The notes under the pieces are model-generated. The model made no database searches, was not told where the DNA came from, and worked only from the letters and a program-made list of their open reading frames with translations. A stretch of DNA of 64,000 bases from assembly GCF_000003195.3 (NCBI RefSeq), contig NC_012874.2, forward strand, positions 59,773,768 to 59,837,767, read 5' to 3'. This stretch comes from Sorghum bicolor (lineage: Eukaryota; Streptophyta; Magnoliopsida; Poales; Poaceae). A program made the translations under genes and the position numbers. Below, one piece after another: positions 33,390 through 43,616 of this stretch (positions are counted from its first letter, which is position 1; each line of letters begins with the position of its first letter).

Positions 33390-33650
33390 GAGACTAAGAC
33401 CTCTTTAGTCACGGCCTGTAACACGGTCCGTGACTAAAGGGTCCTGCCCAACGGCTACTGCGCAGAGTTGTCGGGGCAGGGACCCTTTAGTCCCGACTCG
33501 TGTTACGGGCCGGAACTAAATGGGGGACTTTAGTCCCGGTTGGTGCCACTAGCCGGGACTAAAGCTTTAAACCCGGTTGGTGGCTTGCCCGAGACTAAAA
33601 GAACCCTTTTTAGTCCCCGTTTTTACTTCCAGCCGGGACTAAAGGTGCAC
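33390..33650. repeat. CACTA-B left subterminal motif array
   Basis: Copies of CTTTAGTCCCGG and the reverse CCGGGACTAAAG alternate, for example near 33485, 33511 (reverse, GGAACTAAA), 33528, 33553 (reverse), 33609 and 33633 (reverse). The array ends just before GGGTTATATC (33651-33660), a weak TATA-like sequence in front of the leader. Confidence 0.75.
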
Positions 33651-33884
33651 GGGTTATATCTTTCTCCCTTCTTCCTCTCTGAGACCGAGCCCGTTGAAAA
33701 TTCAATGAGCTTTATTCCCTCTCTTCTTGCTTGTTCTTTGTCTCCAGCACCAATTGGTGATCTTCTTCGACGCCATCATCGTTTCCTCGAGTCTAGAGGT
33801 AACTAACTTCATCCTCTCTTATCTTTTTGATGTTATTTTTTGTTTTTATGATTCCTCCTCCGTTTGAAGCTCAAAATCAATGGT

Positions 33885-36834
33885 TGTAACACCCAAAATT
33901 TGATTTCGAATTAATAGGACTTAATTTGATTTATACAAGTATTTTTTTTTGTGAACATTTAATTTAGCATGTATAAATTTTATTGAAATTAAAATCCATC
34001 ATAAGGTTAGGAACATGTTTGTGCATACATGCTGCTGCATTTATTTTGTATTGATTTCCTTGTTTCAGAACTCAGAAGAAGATTAAAAGTCCTTTTGAAA
34101 TAGCTTTGGAAAAATTCATTTTTTTTGGCCTGCTGGCTTTTGTTTCCTGCCGTGGCCACCTTCGTGCTTGTGCCTTGTGGCAGCAGCCCCTGCCGCTTCT
34201 AGCCTGTGCGTCAAGAAACTAAGCAACACAGGTGCATACTTCTTTTTTTTCCTCTCTGTTCGGCTGCCAACCCGGGCTCACTTCTTATCTGGCTGACGCG
34301 CAGGACCAGCAATCTTACTCGGCAACGGGTCATATGCAACTCAGCTTCGTGTGCAACCTATGCAACCACCAATTAAGGCCACAGGATCTAGATCCAACGC
34401 CTGAGGTTTTTTCATTTAAACCTCTCCACTTGTGGGTTTAAATCTAACCCATGTGTATCCAGATAGGAGGGTTTAAGTGAAAAAAACCTCAGACGTTAGA
34501 TCTAAATCTTGTAGTATTAATTAGTGGTTGCATAGGTTGCACACGAAGCTGGGTTGCAAAGGAGCCTATATGCTATAAAGACCGAGCCTCATACATGTGT
34601 CGCACTTTTCCAACCCTAATCCAAGCAGCCGCCTCGCATCAAGTTTGTCGCATCGCCGCTGAAAACCCTCGCTGCTGCGGCCGCATGCCGACCCGCTCAT
34701 CCGCAGTTTCCTTGTTGTTCTCGACTTCGTGCCGTAGCCCAAGCCCTAGCTGCGCTCTCCATCTTGGTTTGTGCCTCACCAAGAAGCTACGCCGCCGTAA
34801 GCGCCGCATCCATCTGCTATTTCCTGACGAGATCAAGTATATCATAGATCAATTCCAGGTGGTGGTTGATCTCCATGCACCGTTTATCCTCTAGTTTCTT
34901 TTTCTATCGTGCTCACGATTTATTATTGAACTCTCGCAGCATGCCGAATCGAGCAGTCCACCATCGCTATTGGGCTCCAGTCCGTGGATTCGCTCTAGGT
35001 GAACACTACGTTGACGATCTCCTCTTTCATGCTCTTGGCTCGCTTTTTCGTGACCAAGAAGATCGATAATGGCCTGTGTTTTGCTAGCTTGATGATGTAA
35101 GGATGATGTCGTGATGACAACACACAGACTTATGCCCGTTTTTCTTTACAGAAATAAATCTAGAAATACAAAGAAAATACACTAGCTTGTTTGGGCCATA
35201 TCTTCTCAGTTTTAACTCTATTTTGGCCCATTCAAATTGCGTTAGGTTCGTATTAATGAGCTCTACATGTTAGTAATACTATTTACTCAGTTTGAAACTT
35301 TTTAATTTCGTGACCCTAATTAATTAATTACTTTTCTATGTAAAATCTTAGGAAATTCATAACTTATACGTTTTAATTCTGATTTTCGTAAACTTTACGT
35401 TTGTGTGATCGTAGTGTTGCGTAGAATATTTTTATAAACTCTTATATTTGTTTTACCATGTATTGTTATAATTATTGTTTGTTTGCTTTGTGTATGATTG
35501 TTCATTGGAATGCGTGTTGTTGATTGATGTTGGGATTAGATGGTGAGCTGTACGTTGGTGAGCAAGACCAAGCCTTTGAAGACCAGCAGGCTCAGAAGAG
35601 CTTTGATCAAGGCAAGTATAACTTGGGATCATCCTTGTTACCTATACACAATTAATACAATATATCATATGCATGTGTCCACCTTGACAACCTTAGTAAA
35701 ATCATAGATGATTGTTATCCTGAATTCCTTGTGACCTATTTGGATATACATTTGGGTAGTTCTTGCTAGTGCTTGATTATTAATTCATGATCTTGTAACA
35801 TGAATATTTGGATATACAATAAACAATAAATAAGCTTTCTAGCAACTTGAATCTAAAGGGTGAAAAGAACTCTGGCTTTTGCTAGATTGATCTTAACCCT
35901 CCATAAGGACTTATCCCTTGGCAAAAGCTGGGACAATTCGTACAACCATGAGGGCTATATGGCTCTGGCTTTAGCTCAGTATGAAGACCTTATCTAGCTT
36001 GTTAGAGGCTACTCGAAAGGGCGCTAAAGGTGCCTAACCGTTTTGGTTATAGTGTGGCCTCTGTCTGTATGTGTATAGGCTGCGCGCCATTGTGCCATCG
36101 GAAGGGGGGCTTTATATCTGCGCGCCCGGGAAACCTTGCGGCCCTAATTGTTAGATGAACTTTTGAAAGGCTTCATAGTGAACCCTGCCAACCTCCCTAG
36201 GAAGGGGGTTTAGAGACTCATGACCTCGGGCGAAAGAGTAAGTCACGACTCATGGGTAAAGATGTAAAACCTCTGCAGAGTTTTAAATCTGGTATACTAG
36301 CCGTGCCCACGGATACGGGCGGCCCGGAAAACTGACGGAATAGATGGACACTGATGAACATGATTAATGATGATAAATGATGGTTTATTATGTTGTTTAT
36401 ATGTGTTATTCTTAATTCTTGTATACATTGATCATGTGGTTATGGGATTTAATTATGCTACCTTGACATTTGCTATCCAATGATAAATATGCTATCTACA
36501 TATAAAAGCTAAATGCAGTCAAACCAATGTCAGCTTATTGAGCCTCATGAACCCCTGGTTATACTTGTTGAGTACGATATGTGCTCACTCTGGAGGAGTT
36601 TTGGGCTTGTGATCAACCAATCAGTTGGATCCTGTAGAGAGGAGTTAATACCCGAAGTTTGGAGTTGGCTATCCATTGTTTGCTATCAAAGGTTATCTCT
36701 TTTATACTAAGTACGTTATATATTTATGCATTGTCCTTTGATATTACCCCTTATTTGTAGCTATATGTGAGATTTGACTCCTAAGACTCACATATGGTGC
36801 ATATCTAGTTTTATCCGTAAAATCAGGTATTACA
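33885..36834. mobile_element. Solo LTR, 2.95 kb, inserted in the CACTA-B leader
   Basis: The insert starts TGTAACACCCAAAATTTG and ends AATCAGGTATTACA, so it has TG and CA ends. ATGGT lies directly outside both ends (33880-33884 and 36835-36839) as a 5-bp target duplication. There are no retrotransposon proteins inside. The TGTAACACCC start and the long non-coding body suit a Ty3/gypsy LTR left by recombination between the two LTRs of a full element. The family was not identified. Confidence 0.75.
34328..34566. mobile_element. Hairpin MITE nested in the solo LTR
   Basis: CAGCTTCGTGTGCAACCTAT and its complement (ending CACGAAGCTG) face each other. The pairing continues inwards through GCAACCACCAATTA, GATCTAGATCCAACGC and GAGGTTTTTTCA, giving a near-complete hairpin of about 240 bp. 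It has no coding capacity and its superfamily is not clear. Confidence 0.6.
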
Positions 36835-37441
36835 ATGGTTATAGTTTGAATCGACATGGCCAGGGCCCATTGGTGATCTTCTTCGACTCCGCCATTGACT
36901 CTTCGTGTTTAGAGGTAACTAGCTTCATCCTCCCATGTCATTTTCATGTTGTTTTTGTCCTTGTAATTTCTCCACCACTTTGAGCTAAAATTTACTTGTT
37001 AGTTTGAATTCATAGCTTAAATTAGTATCCATAGCTTAAATTAGTAACCATATATGTAATATTTCATGGTTTAGGTATAGATTAAAAAATTATAGTGTCT
37101 TTTTTAATCTTTATTCTATATATAATTGAGATCATAAAAGGAATTTAATTAATAGGGTTCATCAAATCGACTTGTTAGCTAGACTTGTTAGTTTGAGCAT
37201 GTAGATTTTGAGCATAGAGTTCATCAAATTGACTTGATATTTTTTATTGCTAGATAGTATCCATTATATTTTTCATGGTTAAAACAAGATAAGTATAGAA
37301 TTTTATTATTAGTGTCTTTTTAATTACTTTTCTTTAGAAAATATTGTGTTTATAATAGTTTGCAACAATGAATATAGAGAATAGACAAAAATTAAAATAA
37401 AATCAATGCATAGTTTAAAGAAATGAGTATGGATATAGTAG

Positions 37442-37948
37442 ATGGCAACCGTGACCGGGTCCTCAGTCTCTCATCACCGGGATCCAAAGTGGTTGCGGCT
37501 GGATCTTCCTCTCATTGCTTGCGGCAAGTGTAAGCAGAAGATTGTGAAAGAGTACCGAGTGAAAAAAGAGGGAATCAACAAGGGTCGTATATCCTACAAG
37601 TGTTCGAACCGTGAGGTGGGTTATTATTTCCCCACATTTGATTAATATGGTTAGTTTGTACTAGTTTTGCTTGATGATGTTGTTTAAATTCCTTATTTTT
37701 TCTTCTAATTACAGTAGGAGGGCACCGGCGGATGTAAAGATTGGTACTGGGAGAAAAAGTACGTTCAGCACGTACGAAATTTTGTTGCACAGGAGGTTGC
37801 CGTTGAAGGTGATGAGGCAGTGAGCCAGCGGAAGAAGTCCATCGATGTTGATCCAGCGGATGTGCAGCTGTCTGTTTTAGTTGGGATAGGACAAGAACTA
37901 ATTATGTTGCTTAAGTGCATTTTAGTTCTATTTTTTTATTGCTAGCTA
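37442..37948 (+). pseudogene. CACTA-B GRF zinc-finger gene, broken
   Basis: Exon 1 (37442-37615) begins MATVTGSSVSHH and includes ACGKCKQK and NKGRISYKCSNRE. Exon 2 opens after an acceptor at 37713-37714 with TAG GAG GGC. In CACTA-D the same exon starts TGG GAC GGT, so the TAG replaces a tryptophan. The rest still reads GTGGCKDWYWEKKYV. Exon structure, order and position before the transposase match CACTA-D. Confidence 0.75.
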
Positions 37949-38062
37949 CGGTTATCTTTGTTGTAGTTAGGCTTGCTTGAATTAATCAATCATGTGATGT
38001 CATGCGTGTTGTGCAATAATATGAGGAACTAATTAAGTGCATGGTTGTAATATTTAATACAG

Positions 38063-38992
38063 ATGTCGTCACGCAATTGGATGTATAATGTTGATCGCCG
38101 CTCCAAAGAGTTCATTGCTGGCGTGCACTATTTCTTAGGTGTGGCTGAGGCTAACAAGTAGAATGGTTTCATGTGCTGCCCATGCGCGGTCTGTAAGAAT
38201 TTAAAGGAATATTCATGGTCAAAGACTCTTCATACGCACTTGTTCAAGTTAGGTTTCGTATCCAACTATATTTGTTGGACGAAGCACGGAAAAAGAGGAT
38301 TGTAATGGATGATGGTGAAGAAGATGAAGAATTGGAGCACGCCGATATTATTGCTCAGTATGGTGCCTTTTATGATGATGCAATGTGAGCAGATGATGAA
38401 GAAGATGTGGCAGTGACAGAAGATGTGGCAGCTGATGCTGATGTTCTTGGTGATGCCATTCACAATGCACAAAGAGAGTGTAAAAGTGAGAAGAAGAAGA
38501 CCAAGTTCAAGCGCATGCTAGAGATCACATGAAATTGCTTTATCCAACCGCTGAAGATGGACAAAAAAGCTAGGTACAACACTGGAACTGCTGCAATGGA
38601 AGACAAAGAATGGTACATCTAACAAGGTATTTGGGTAGTTATTGAAGATCATGAAAAAGATACTTCTGAGAGCAAACGAATTGCCCACCACTACGTATGA
38701 AGCAAAGCAGGTTGTCTGTCCTTTGGGATTAGAAATCTAGAAGATAGACGCATGTCATAATGTTTGCATCATGTACCGTGGGGAGGAATACGAGAATTTA
38801 GATGCATTCCCGGTATGCAAAGCATCGCGGTATAAGATCAGGCGAAATGATCTTGGCGACGTTGAGGATGAAGAACGTCCAGCAAGAAGAAAATCCCTAC
38901 CAAGGTCATGTGGTATGCTCCTATAATACCTCGCTTGAAACGTTTGTTCAGAAATAAAGACAATGCAAAGTTGTTGCGGTGGCATAAATAGA
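38063..38992 (+). pseudogene. CACTA-B transposase, 5' third only, broken
   Basis: The sequence from RNWMYNVDRRSKEFIAGVHY onwards is the Transpos_assoc region, closely related to the transposase of CACTA-D over its first 300 codons. It has an in-frame TAG at 38159-38161, later frame disruptions, and a further stop in the IRNLEDRR region. It is cut short before the catalytic core. Confidence 0.8.
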
Positions 38993-38993
38993 C

Positions 38994-39303
38994 AAAGTTA
39001 ACCATGGTTAATTTGTTCATATATTTGTAGGGTACTAAAAATCTTAGAAAAATCATAGATTGCTTACATCACTAAATTATGACTAAAAAATATCAGCTCA
39101 AAATAATAAAGTTTCATATATCAATTAAGCATAACTTCCAATAAATCTATGACTTAGTTATGTTAAATATACCATTATGAATTTTATTATTTTGAGCTGA
39201 TATTTTTAACATAGTCATGATTTGGCGATGTACATATAATAATTTTTTTCAAGATTTTTAGTTTCCTACAAATACATGAACAAGTTAACCATGGTAAACT
39301 TTG
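38994..39303. mobile_element. Inverted-repeat MITE at the CACTA-B break
   Basis: Arms of about 110-120 bp run from AAGTTAACCATGG on the left to CCATGGTAAACTT on the right, matching through ATATTTGTAGG, AAAATCTTAGAAAAAT and ATATCAGCTCAAAATAATAAA. It sits exactly where CACTA-B transposase homology ends. Confidence 0.65.
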
Positions 39304-40418
39304 TTTATTTATGAAGAGAGGCAAAATAATCATTTTCAGTGCAAGACAATATTTTACCGTGTGGTTCTCATCATGTAGAGTCTAGAAGATTATATAGTAT
39401 AATTTTGGGGCACTTATATGATTTTATATCTATTTTATAATAGTATTTTGTTAGGCATGGTGTCTACCAACCAATTTGTCAAGAACTAGAGTGTCTTTCA
39501 GAAATCACTCGAAAATAGGTGTTCGCGAGCAAAGAGCCATCACTTGGCATGTCTAACAGCAAAAATTGCCATCAATTTATTATATTCTTACAACTATTAT
39601 TTTATCCATCTTTTCATATAACTGTGTTTTATCTATTTGAATTTTGAATTTCAAAAAATGGTAACTTCAAATGTCATTGTGGATCACTTAAATGATTTTA
39701 CCTAAAAAAGTTATGAATACAAAAGTTGTAGAACTTATCAAGACCTATAACTTTTATTTTGATCATTTCTTTATCCAAAAAGTGACAGTAACGTTGTTCA
39801 TAAAATTTACATATCTCTTATAGTTTTAAGAGGGATATGTAACATTTGTGAATAATGTTACCATCACTATATCAGATGAATAAATAACAAAAATAAAAGC
39901 TGTAGATCTCAAAAAGTAATGAAACTTTGTAGATGATAATGTTTTAATTCAAAATCATCTTGTCAAGGAAAACATCTTTTGAATTTATAAAATTTAAAAT
40001 TCAAATTTTGTAAATGACTTCGGATAGAGAAACTACCAAAATAAAAGTTGTAAATCTTAAAAAGTTATAAAATTTTTTAGTTAACAAATTTTTTATTTAA
40101 TTCAGTTAGGGTCCCAAATACTTATTTTAAAATAAGATGGACATAAAATGGCTAGAACAAAAATCTCATTTAGACACAAACAACTATAGCAGGTGGAATG
40201 GTTAGGGGTTGAAGACGCTAAGCTGACCAATGGGGCCTCTCCTAGTATTAAAATTCTTGTTCCTATTTTTTAGTCTGGTAGTAATATAAACCCCTTATCA
40301 TTACTGGTACACCACTGTCGGTTCAAAAATCCGGCAGTGAAGGAGAATTTTGAACTGACAGTGATGTGAAGAAGTGCCATTTAAGTCCTAATAGGACACG
40401 TCTCTTGAGTTATATTCC
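39304..40418. other. AT-rich filler with CACTA-like fragments
   Basis: No gene. From about 39660 it carries words shared with the small CACTA derivative in the DUF247 intron (AAAAGTTGTAGAACTT, CTACAACTTTTATTT type), plus a diverged tRNA-like patch near 40190. At 40313-40365 an inverted pair (CACTGTCGGTTCAAAA and TTTTGAACTGACAGTG) looks like the end of a further CACTA family, broken off where CACTA-C starts. Confidence 0.4.
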
Positions 40419-40426
40419 AACTGTTC

Positions 40427-40790
40427 TTTGCCGACTGCCAACAGCAGTCGGCAAAGGCCCTAAAACAGGTGGCAAAGACTTTGCCGACTGCTTTACACGT
40501 GACAGTCGGCAAAGAACACGTGGCAAAAAATTCGTCGACAAAGAAACCTTTGCCACCTGCCAAGAGAAAAGCAGTCGGCAAAGGGAACGAGCGTTGTCGT
40601 GAGATGACGGAGCGCATCCCCTTTGCCGACTGCCGAAAGCAGTCGGCAAAGGCTTTTCTTATTTTTTTATAATAGAATTTCTTTGCCGACTGCGTTTTTT
40701 GGCAGGTGGCAAAGGGCTCTTTGCCGACTGCCTTTTTTGGCAGATGGCAAAGGGCTCTTTGCCGACTGCCTTTTTTTGGCAGGTGGCAAA
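40427..40790. repeat. CACTA-C left subterminal motif array
   Basis: TTTGCCGACTGCC and its complement alternate over about 360 bp, mixed with a second version, TTTGCCACCTGCC or GGCAGGTGGCAAAG. Pairs of opposite orientation are separated by short spacers. Long open frames here come from the repeats and are not genes. Confidence 0.85.
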
Positions 40791-41054
40791 GCTGGAATAA
40801 GTAAAATTTCAGCCTGTTTTTTTTATTTTGTATCACAAATATGATTATATAACTAGAATTCACATATATCACACAGATCCACATATATATCACACAAATC
40901 CACATATATAGCACACATAAACCATAATAAATGAGTTCAACAAGTCCATCATCCAACAAATCATACTAAGTGTGCAAAACCAACATCAAACATCCAACAT
41001 GGTGTGCTAAACCAACATCCAACATCCTGCAAAGTAGAAGAACCACATAGCTAG

Positions 41055-43457
41055 TCACGCGTCCTGCGACCCGTCGCCACCGTGGTGTGAAGAGCTCCCA
41101 GATGGCCACAGAGGCCACGAAGACGGTCCAATCTGTGGCGCGCTGCTGTACACCCATCCAGATCCGACCTGCTGGGCAGGCGGAGGGTCGCTACCCCACC
41201 CGGAGGCCCCCGCCTGCGTAAGCCTAGGAGGAACGCCACCTGGTTCCACCAGGCCTGGAGAAAGGCCATGTGGAGTCGGGTTTGAACCTACCAACGGTGG
41301 CTGCACAAAGAAGTGATGTCATTAGTACATGTGGGATAGCCGTACAAACGAAAACAATGGATAGACTGCTAGAAACTCATCGGAGTCCCTAAAGTGCTAG
41401 GAACAGGGGGTGGAGCAAGAACAGGGGGTGGAGCGAAGAAAGAAGCTGGCAACTGAGGACATCTGAAACCAGGGATCTCCAGGCCCTGAAAGAAGCTGGC
41501 AAACTCTTTCATCTGACGCGCCGAGTGCTCCTGCATAGCCTCCAACTGCCGCCGATGGGCCTCCAGCTGCTGCCGATGAGCCTCCTCTTGGGCCGCCAGC
41601 TGCTGCCGATGAGCCTCCTCTTGGGCCGCCTGTTGGGCCCGTAGCTCGGCCAGCTCGGACTGCAATATTACACTCGTGATGTTTAAATAATGCATAAGGA
41701 AAGCTACATATGTAAATCCAATAAACGATAAATAGTTACCTGAACCACCGCCATCATCTGCGTAGAGCTTGGCCGCCGAGGCTGTATGGGGACGTCCGCT
41801 GAGGTCGTGCTGTCTAATCGACGAACCTCATGAAGGGTGGGAACGGTGGCCGGGTCGATTACGCTGTGGGCAAGAAAGTACCGCCCATGCTGCTTCCCTC
41901 CTCCCGTCCTCATCAGGACGTCTGTGTCAAGGGGCTCGGTGGCCGGATCATAGGCCTCACCATGGCGCTTGCGAACTGCCTCGGTGTACTGGACGACCTT
42001 CTCGTAGGTGTTCGGGTTGGTGAACGCGTCGGCCCCCTTCGCTGGGTCATAGACGTTCTCCGGATCTGTCGCTTTGCCCTGGTGAGATAGGACATAGCCC
42101 GTGAACTCGTTGATCACCTGGCCACCATGCGACTGGGTCTACGAGGAAAACACAAGAATGATTACACGTAATGAGAATGAATAATTAAATAAATAAATAA
42201 ATAAATAAAGTAGTGTCAAGAGTACCCATGTGTCCATGTAAGCTCCAAGGGGGCGGCTCCCTTGGTGGTGTGCTGCACCTGTCCTCCCCTTGGCATGTCC
42301 GGACTTCTCCCTGCGCTTCACGTATGCCTCAGGCATTGTCCACGAGTCCACAATCGCCTCCCAGCAGTCCATGTGCATTTTGCACCAATCAGCAGGATGC
42401 TGTAGAACAACATGCATTTGGGTGAGTAAGAAGATGAATTAGAATGGAATCAAAATTAATGTTTCCTACTTACCTGGAGGTAGATCTCCCTGGGGAGGTC
42501 AGTTTCGGGCGAGAGGATCATCGCCCTGGCTTGCGACTTCGGCAGCGACTGGCCAAGCACCTCGGCATGGTAGTTGATAAGGACCTGGAGGTGCGCCTCG
42601 TAGTACATGTCCTTCAGTCTCTCCATGCAGACCCTGTCCTGCACTCATGACGCCTCGATCTCGTGCCCCGGCTCGCACGTGTAACACTCCTGCATACAGA
42701 TATCTTGTATCATTTCATTATTTCAACTATGTCCAACAAATGCATTCACATTAACAAAGCCATGCGATGAAGACTCACCCAGAACTCCCTCTTGATCACG
42801 TCAGCAAGGGGAACCTCATCTGCATCCTTGACCTTGTAGAAATCCGGCCACTTATTGGGTGGCTTTTGGATCCCATCTATGGTGACAAGGCCAGGATAGT
42901 GCTTCTTAAGCAGGAGGCCCAGCATGCCATTAATATGGCGTGAACTGCCCCCATTCACAAGCTTCCAGTTGCTACACGAGTCATTAAGAACAACTGTTAG
43001 TCCAAAGTTCAATTTTCAACATGTCATATGAATAAATTGTGAAAACATGAATGGTTACTTACTTTGGACCCTCGGGTCGAATCAACGGACGGTGGGCTAC
43101 CGCGAGCGGGGTGGAAGGGAGGCGCGTGATCCCGCGCTGGTAGGGCTTCCTCGAACCTGAGGAAGACGTCTCCGCTGGTGTCGCCCCGCTCCCGCCCTGG
43201 CTGCCCCCGTCCTGGCAACCCCCGCCCTCACCGCCTCCGTCCTCGCCACCCCCGTCCTCACCGCCCCCGTCCTCGCCGCCCCCGTCATGGTCATCGTCTA
43301 GGGGAAAGAGCTCCCTTGTTGACGAGCGACGTGTGCGAGACCTCACCGAGAACTCGACCAACGGCAGCTCGTCCTACGCCTCGTCGTCGACGCCGGTCGA
43401 CATGTAGATCGAGGTGACCTTTCGTAGCGATCGTCGCCGTCTACCTCCGCCTGGCAT
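41055..43457 (-). pseudogene. CACTA-C second gene (Transposase_24-like), broken
   Basis: About seven exons can be placed from ATG (MPGGGRRRR) at 43457: to about 43063, 42971-42779, 42691-42474, then near 42402-42224, 42139-41741, 41663-41383 and 41301-41055. They encode a Gly/Asp/Glu repeat stretch, NGMLLGLLLKKHYPG-like sequence, YEAHLQVLINYHAE, CWEAIVDSW, and a Gln/Glu-rich coiled-coil (AQEEAHRQQLEAHRRQLEA), then a proline-rich tail. This resembles the second protein of other CACTA families. Two in-frame stops (TAG at 43374-43376, TGA at 42645-42647) break it. Unlike CACTA-A, no ULP1-like domain is present. Confidence 0.65.
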
Positions 43458-43616
43458 TTTGTCCTATACCTGCAATGACAAAGATTAAACCAATTAGCAC
43501 AAATAATAATAAGAACAAAATGAATTAGAAACATAATTGCAAAGTACTAAGAAGAACAAAATGAATTAGAAACATAATTGTAAAGTAATAATAAGAACAA
43601 TATAGTATTACATGAA

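Larger units (their letters stand above)
33330..38993 (+). mobile_element. CACTA-B: degenerate, truncated CACTA element
   Basis: The left end is eroded (CTACTACACAAGAGG at about 33326), but the subterminal array of CTTTAGTCCCGG motifs is clear. A leader follows that closely matches the leader of CACTA-D (CTTCTTGCTTGTTCTT, then GATCTTCTTCGAC and TAGAGGTAACTAACTTC). A solo LTR interrupts it. Next come a GRF zinc-finger pseudogene and the first third of a transposase. The transposase homology stops at CGGTGGCATAAATAGACAA, where an unrelated inverted-repeat MITE begins and the coding sequence never resumes. No right end is found. Confidence 0.75.

Noticed and set aside
34595..34894. 99-residue frame in the solo LTR
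   Set aside because: No retrotransposon motif; it lies inside a non-coding LTR.
40381..40959. Minus-strand frame of 192 residues rich in Arg, Gln and Pro
   Set aside because: It is made by translation of the TTTGCCGACTGCC subterminal repeats.
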